A stretch of DNA of 64,000 nucleotides from Lautropia sp. (GTDB lineage: Bacteria; Pseudomonadota; Gammaproteobacteria; Burkholderiales; Burkholderiaceae_E). The notes below the pieces were generated by a model. The model saw only the letters and a list, made by a program, of their open reading frames with translations. It made no database searches and had not been told where the DNA came from. The stretch is from the NCBI GenBank assembly GCA_030530775.1, contig JAUMUG010000006.1, positions 154,698 to 218,697 of the forward strand, read 5' to 3'. Shown here piece by piece: positions 61,339-64,000 of this stretch. Within the stretch, counting starts at the first letter, position 1. Each line of letters begins with the position of its first letter. The position numbers and the translations under genes were made by a program.

Positions 61339-61535
61339 AGAAAGACTCAGACGACGCGAAAAGTGCCATCATCAGCTCATCCGAGAGGGGCATTCTGGAT
61401 ATCCTCGAACGAGACATTGCCGCGCACCCCGAACGGTTGCGGCCTATCACTGCGAAGCAGATGCGACGCATTCAATCGCTGGTTGGAGATGTCTCGGTAG
61501 AGCTCGACACTCCACTGCCGCCAGACGACGCATAA
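61335..61535 (+). CDS. Small protein like the C-terminal half of PrlF antitoxins
   Basis: The 66-residue product, GILDILERDIAAHPERLRP, then LVGDVSVELDTPLPPDDA, lines up with the C-terminal toxin-neutralising half of PrlF (SohA), whose E. coli protein ends FLRFLDADIQNNPQKTRP then VAGMDVNIDDEIGDDE. The AbrB-like DNA-binding half of PrlF is absent. The ATG overlaps the fic stop (ATGA), so both are translated together. It may be an antitoxin-like partner for Fic, whose own HTH would supply the DNA binding, or a leftover of a PrlF-YhaV pair; no YhaV toxin is seen. Confidence 0.6.
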   Translation: MKKDSDDAKSAIISSSERGILDILERDIAAHPERLRPITAKQMRRIQSLVGDVSVELDTPLPPDDA

Positions 61536-61620
61536 CTCAGATCCACAGAAGAATCGCTTGGTTCGTCGGTCGAACAGCGCCTTCACGGACGCCTGCCAAC
61601 TCATTCGGAAGGAGACCAAG

Positions 61621-61836
61621 ATGGACGTCGTTCACCTCAACCAAAAACAACTGGCCGCCCGCTGGAGCATCAGCGAGGCCACCCTGGAACGCTGGCGCAG
61701 CGTCGGGATCGGACCAAAATTCCTGAAACTCTGCGGTCGGGGGGCTTACCGTCAAATCGACATCGAGGCCTACGAGGAGTCGTGCCTGCAGATATCAACC
61801 TGCCAGTCGGTCGTCGTTCAGGTCAGTGCCGGCTGA
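61621..61836 (+). CDS. AlpA/excisionase-like HTH protein, copy 1
   Basis: The 71-residue protein is a MerR-like winged-helix (HTH_17) unit: LNQKQLAARWSISEATLERWRSVGIGPKFLKLCGR, then YRQIDIEAYEESC. Such proteins act as excisionases or small regulators on integrated elements. GGAAGGAG precedes ATG 61621. It is near-identical to the gene at 63397-63609, including about 50 bp upstream. Confidence 0.82.
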   Translation: MDVVHLNQKQLAARWSISEATLERWRSVGIGPKFLKLCGRGAYRQIDIEAYEESCLQISTCQSVVVQVSAG

Positions 61837-61912
61837 GCAATGTTCCGAATATGCGGGACCTGGCGCGATCAGGCAAGAAAAAACCAACCGAGAATGGTTG
61901 GGGGTTTGATAT

Positions 61913-61957
61913 TGGTGGTGGGATGGTACCCCGCACCAAACGACTATTGAAAGTACG
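61913..61957 (+). repeat. 45-bp direct repeat, copy 2
   Basis: This is identical to 60003-60047 except for one base (A for G at 61923). It lies in the 306-bp spacer 61837-62142, which has no gene. Just before it CCAACC, GAGAAT, GGTTGG is a small hairpin. Confidence 0.85.
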
Positions 61958-62122
61958 GAATCGAAGCGCTGCGGGCTGCTGCGAACCGGTGCGAAGCGGA
62001 TCGAAAGGCCTGCCGGGACAGCCATCGGCCGTGGACGATCAAGCGGGTTTTTCGCTCTGATTGGTGCCCGGAAAGGCTACTCAACCTCGTCTGCTTTCTG
62101 GGGCCAGTTCAATTCCCGGTTT

Positions 62123-62142
62123 GGGAATCGAACCCGCGTCCG
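62123..62142 (-). other. tmRNA 3'-end-like sequence, possible attachment-site remnant
   Basis: Read on the minus strand this is CGGACGCGGGTTCGATTCCC, which as I recall is the T-arm part of bacterial tmRNA genes (ssrA), a common integration target of genomic islands. It abuts the PIN toxin stop codon. The acceptor-stem sequence and CCA that should follow are absent, and no ssrA gene is in the window. It also pairs with TTCAATTCCC (62108-62117) as an imperfect hairpin, so a terminator-like structure is an alternative. Confidence 0.45.
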
Positions 62143-62715
62143 TCAGATCGCTACCTTCCACTCCCGTAACTGGCCGACGGTCTGTGTCAGTCCCTGCTTG
62201 AGCAGCGTGTCCAGGTACTCATCAACTGTCTTGGGTGGGTTCTTCAGCGATCGACGATGGTTGGCAGCCGCCTCGCACACCCGGGCGGCGTGCAGATCCA
62301 GCAGATCAAAGATGAAGTCGTCCGGGTGCTGCGCGGTCAGGTTGTAGGGCTTGAGCCGCTCCGGCGGGAAGTCCTTCAGGTTGAAGGTCACGATCAGGCT
62401 GGCGCCGCCGTGAATGGCGGCGGCCACCACATGCCGGTCATCGGCATCCGGCAGCTCGACGGACGGGATCAGATGCTCGAATCCGGTGACCAGGCTGTCG
62501 CGGACGTGGGCGTTCATCAGCGACCGCGTCCGCTCCAGGTCTTCGGCCTTCAGATCTGGCCGCTGCTTCAGAACGTTACGCGTCCACTCGTCGTGGATCA
62601 TGTCCGTCCAACGCGCCCGGTACAGATCGGTCAGCGCCAGGCGCATCAGCAGGTCGCGCAACGGTGCCGGGTAGAGCACGCATGCGTCGTAGATGACGGT
62701 GAAGTTCGAACTCAT
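62143..62715 (-). CDS. PIN-domain ribonuclease toxin (VapC-like)
   Basis: The 190-residue protein begins NFTVIYDACVLYPAPLRDLL with the first acidic residue of the PIN site and has PDADDRHVVAAAIHGGASLIVTFNLKDFPPE with the others. A C-terminal helical extension (about 130-190) follows, as in the larger PIN toxins paired with excisionase-type antitoxins. Its ATG directly follows the antitoxin stop. The likely activity is RNA cleavage. A broken copy of its 5' part lies at 59646-59870. Confidence 0.88.
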   Translation of the reverse strand: MSSNFTVIYDACVLYPAPLRDLLMRLALTDLYRARWTDMIHDEWTRNVLKQRPDLKAEDLERTRSLMNAHVRDSLVTGFEHLIPSVELPDADDRHVVAAAIHGGASLIVTFNLKDFPPERLKPYNLTAQHPDDFIFDLLDLHAARVCEAAANHRRSLKNPPKTVDEYLDTLLKQGLTQTVGQLREWKVAI

Positions 62716-63180
62716 TCATTCGTACCCCATCTTGAGCGCCTGGGCTTGCTCTGCCAGTGTATCGAGGGCCTTGCTGCGCTCAGCGTCGATCCGCTCCTTG
62801 TACGCGATCACGTCCTGGTAGCGGACGCGGCGGTGCGTGCCGATCTTGTGGAACGGGATCTCGCCGCGCTCCAGCAACTGCACGAGGAACGGGCGCGAGA
62901 CGTTGAGCACGTCCGCTGCGTCCTGGGTCGTCAGCTCGGCGTGGATTGGGATGATGCTGACCGCGTTGCCCTCACCGATTTCGGTCAGGACGTCCACGAG
63001 CAGCCGCAGCGCCGACACCGGGACGCGGACCGGATGGGACGCGCCCTTATCGTCGAAGATCTCGATCTGCTGGGTTTCCGCGCGAGTCTGCAGGAAGGCG
63101 GACAGCACCCGGCCACTCTCGCGGGCGATGGCTACTTCTTCGGCCGTCGGCAACGAATGGGTGGGAGAGAGTGTGGTCAT
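62716..63180 (-). CDS. Excisionase-type HTH antitoxin of the PIN toxin
   Basis: The 154-residue protein has a central helix-turn-helix of the excisionase family: AELTTQDAADVLNVSRPFLVQLLERGEIPFHKIGTHRRVRYQDVIAYKERID. A helical N-terminal half precedes it, and an acidic tail (AEQAQALKMGYE) probably binds the toxin. AGGAGG lies 5 nt before ATG 63180, and a strong promoter with repeats lies upstream. Confidence 0.87.
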   Translation of the reverse strand: MTTLSPTHSLPTAEEVAIARESGRVLSAFLQTRAETQQIEIFDDKGASHPVRVPVSALRLLVDVLTEIGEGNAVSIIPIHAELTTQDAADVLNVSRPFLVQLLERGEIPFHKIGTHRRVRYQDVIAYKERIDAERSKALDTLAEQAQALKMGYE

Positions 63181-63219
63181 TGCAGCCTCCTGGGAGCTTC
63201 AAACAGCATCATGGGAGGG

Positions 63220-63260
63220 AGTATAACCGAAACAAACGAATAATCGCAATATCCGAAACA
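63220..63260 (-). promoter_or_regulatory. Promoter and direct repeats of the PIN antitoxin-toxin operon
   Basis: On the minus strand TTGCGA (63249-63244) and TATACT (63225-63220) are 18 bp apart. TGTTTCGG (minus strand) occurs twice, at 63227-63234 inside the promoter spacer and at 63253-63260 just upstream of the -35 box, 26 bp apart, a good place for repressor binding by the antitoxin. Confidence 0.6.
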
Positions 63261-63282
63261 GGCTGAGCTTGGCGGGCAGACA

Positions 63283-63317
63283 ACCAAAAAGACACCCATT
63301 TACGCCCATTCCGCCGC
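63283..63317 (+). repeat. 35-bp degenerate repeat with two CCCATTT-like units, copy 2
   Basis: ACCAAAAAG, ACACCCATTTA, CGCCCATTCCGCCGC corresponds to 60071-60105. It lies 80 bp before the second AlpA-like gene. Confidence 0.6.
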
Positions 63318-63396
63318 CAGGCCGCGCTGCGCCTTGGCTCGCGGGCGGAACAGCGCCTTCATGGACTCCTGCCAACTCATTCGGAAGGAGACCAAG

Positions 63397-63609
63397 ATGG
63401 AAGTCGTTCACCTCAATCAAAAACAACTGGCCGCACGCTGGTGCATCAGCGAGGCCACCCTGGAACGCTGGCGCAGCGAGGGGCTGGGCCCCAAGTTCCT
63501 GAAGCTCTGTGGTCGGGTGCTCTACCGGCAGGTCGACATCGAAGCCTACGAGGAGTCATGCCTAGCGACGTCAACCAAGACCGTGACGGCCCAGGTCGGT
63601 GCCGGCTGA
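63397..63609 (+). CDS. AlpA/excisionase-like HTH protein, copy 2
   Basis: The 70-residue protein differs from copy 1 at about a dozen positions (for example W-C-I-S for W-S-I-S, and a diverged last 15 residues). The HTH core LNQKQLAARW, EATLERWRSEGLGPKFLKLCGR is intact. The same GGAAGGAG ribosome site and leader precede the ATG. Both copies appear functional, so they may act on repeated sites in this region. Confidence 0.82.
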   Translation: MEVVHLNQKQLAARWCISEATLERWRSEGLGPKFLKLCGRVLYRQVDIEAYEESCLATSTKTVTAQVGAG

Positions 63610-63842
63610 GCAATGTTCCGATTCGTCGGTAGATAACGGCAAGTCCCGACGATTCGCAACGTGGGCGAGCCGGCTTCCGGCCCATTGAACGTCCGCAGTC
63701 CGCAAGCGCGGACCGATCGAGCAGTTTGTTGAAAATCAATGGCCTGGCATCGGGCCGTGCGGGCTGGTGAGGGTTCCTGCGGGTTCGTGCGGAAAGATTC
63801 GAACTCCTGCGGGGTCTCGGTGGGGTGGAACCCTGGGGAGTA
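63610..63842. other. Spacer after the second AlpA-like gene
   Basis: I see no gene here. Copy 2 of the AlpA-like gene shares the words GAGCAATGTTCCGA with copy 1 just after the stop, showing that the duplicated unit extends slightly past the gene; similarity then ends. Confidence 0.45.
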
Positions 63843-64000
63843 TCAGAAATTCTGTGTGTGAGGGCTTGAGAGACTTGTCCACGGGGGCGATCGTCGCCTG
63901 CGACGAACGAGCGCCCCGGTGGTCAAGTCGGTGCGGCATTGTCACGGAGGCTGTCAGCAATTTTGTGTGTGAGGCATACCATGCAAGCAAGGAGGAGCAA
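63843..64000 (+). mobile_element. Probable insertion-sequence end at the right edge
   Basis: TCAG-AATT-TGTGTGTGAGG occurs at 63843-63863 and again at 63954-63974 in the same orientation, 19 of 21 identical, 111 bp apart. After the second copy comes AAGGAGGAG (63989-63997), a very strong ribosome site whose gene would start beyond the window (or an ATG at 63981). This looks like the left end of an insertion sequence with its transposase gene to the right, next to a remnant of an older copy. The element family cannot be named from here; IS256-like ends are my best guess. Confidence 0.4.

Noticed and set aside
59646..63609. Repeats considered as a CRISPR array
   Set aside because: There are only two copies of each repeat, spaced by kilobases with genes in between; no cas genes.
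63790..63815. tRNA T-arm-like word GATTCGAACTCC
   Set aside because: No cloverleaf, anticodon stem or CCA end can be built around it; probably chance or a remnant too small to support.

Overview
The window is about 64 kb of GC-rich bacterial chromosome. Gene content points to a Gram-negative proteobacterium, most likely a betaproteobacterium near Burkholderiales: a System I cytochrome c maturation locus, an SrkA/RdoA-type kinase, a single-chain pyruvate carboxylase, TRAP transporters and an ABC-exported O-polysaccharide locus. This placement is an inference from gene families. There is no rRNA, complete tRNA or CRISPR array. A notable habit is long Ala/Thr/Gly/Pro-rich low-complexity tails or insertions in otherwise normal proteins (HlyD, the T1SS ABC protein, CcmG, CcmH, CcmI, a glycosyltransferase, an SDR).

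Layout: 0.5-3 kb, a lipoprotein subtilase with a P-domain and, downstream of it, a separate secreted prodomain-like protein. 3.7-8 kb, pyruvate carboxylase and an HU protein. 8-18 kb (minus strand), srkA and a complete ccm set in the transcription order ccmI, A, B, C, (355-nt gap), D, E, F, G, H. 18-23.5 kb (minus), a TolC / ABC (degenerate C39) / HlyD type I secretion operon ending in a textbook terminator. 23.9-26.6 kb, an SDR and a GlcD-type FAD dehydrogenase. 27-42 kb, an O-antigen-type locus: wzm, wzt with a carbohydrate-binding tail, a methyltransferase/kinase-like/coiled-coil protein that looks like a WbdD-type chain terminator, a multidomain glycosyltransferase, and a facing block (methyltransferase, large membrane protein, acyltransferase, two GT2 enzymes, manC). 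42.5-44.4 kb, an unrecognised lipoprotein built from two homologous halves.

44.9-53 kb is a C2-sulfonate dissimilation module: xsc (sulfoacetaldehyde to acetyl phosphate and sulfite), pta (acetyl phosphate to acetyl-CoA), a YeiH/TauZ-type exporter probably for sulfite or sulfate, and a three-gene TRAP importer. No enzyme that makes sulfoacetaldehyde is present in the window. 53-58.3 kb holds small envelope proteins, an isochorismatase-family hydrolase, and a lipoprotein-like alkaline phosphatase preceded by a Pho-box-like element.

58.4-64 kb is an accessory region rich in toxin-antitoxin type genes: a Doc toxin with antitoxin and a truncated GNAT, a Fic protein followed by a small ORF matching only the C-terminal half of PrlF antitoxins, a PIN toxin with an excisionase-type antitoxin, and two AlpA-like HTH genes. 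Parts of it are duplicated: a 225-bp PIN fragment, two 45-bp repeats, two copies of the AlpA gene, and a 35-bp degenerate repeat. A tmRNA-3'-end-like sequence and terminal repeats resembling an insertion sequence occur at its right side. This is the part of the window most likely to hold an undescribed arrangement.
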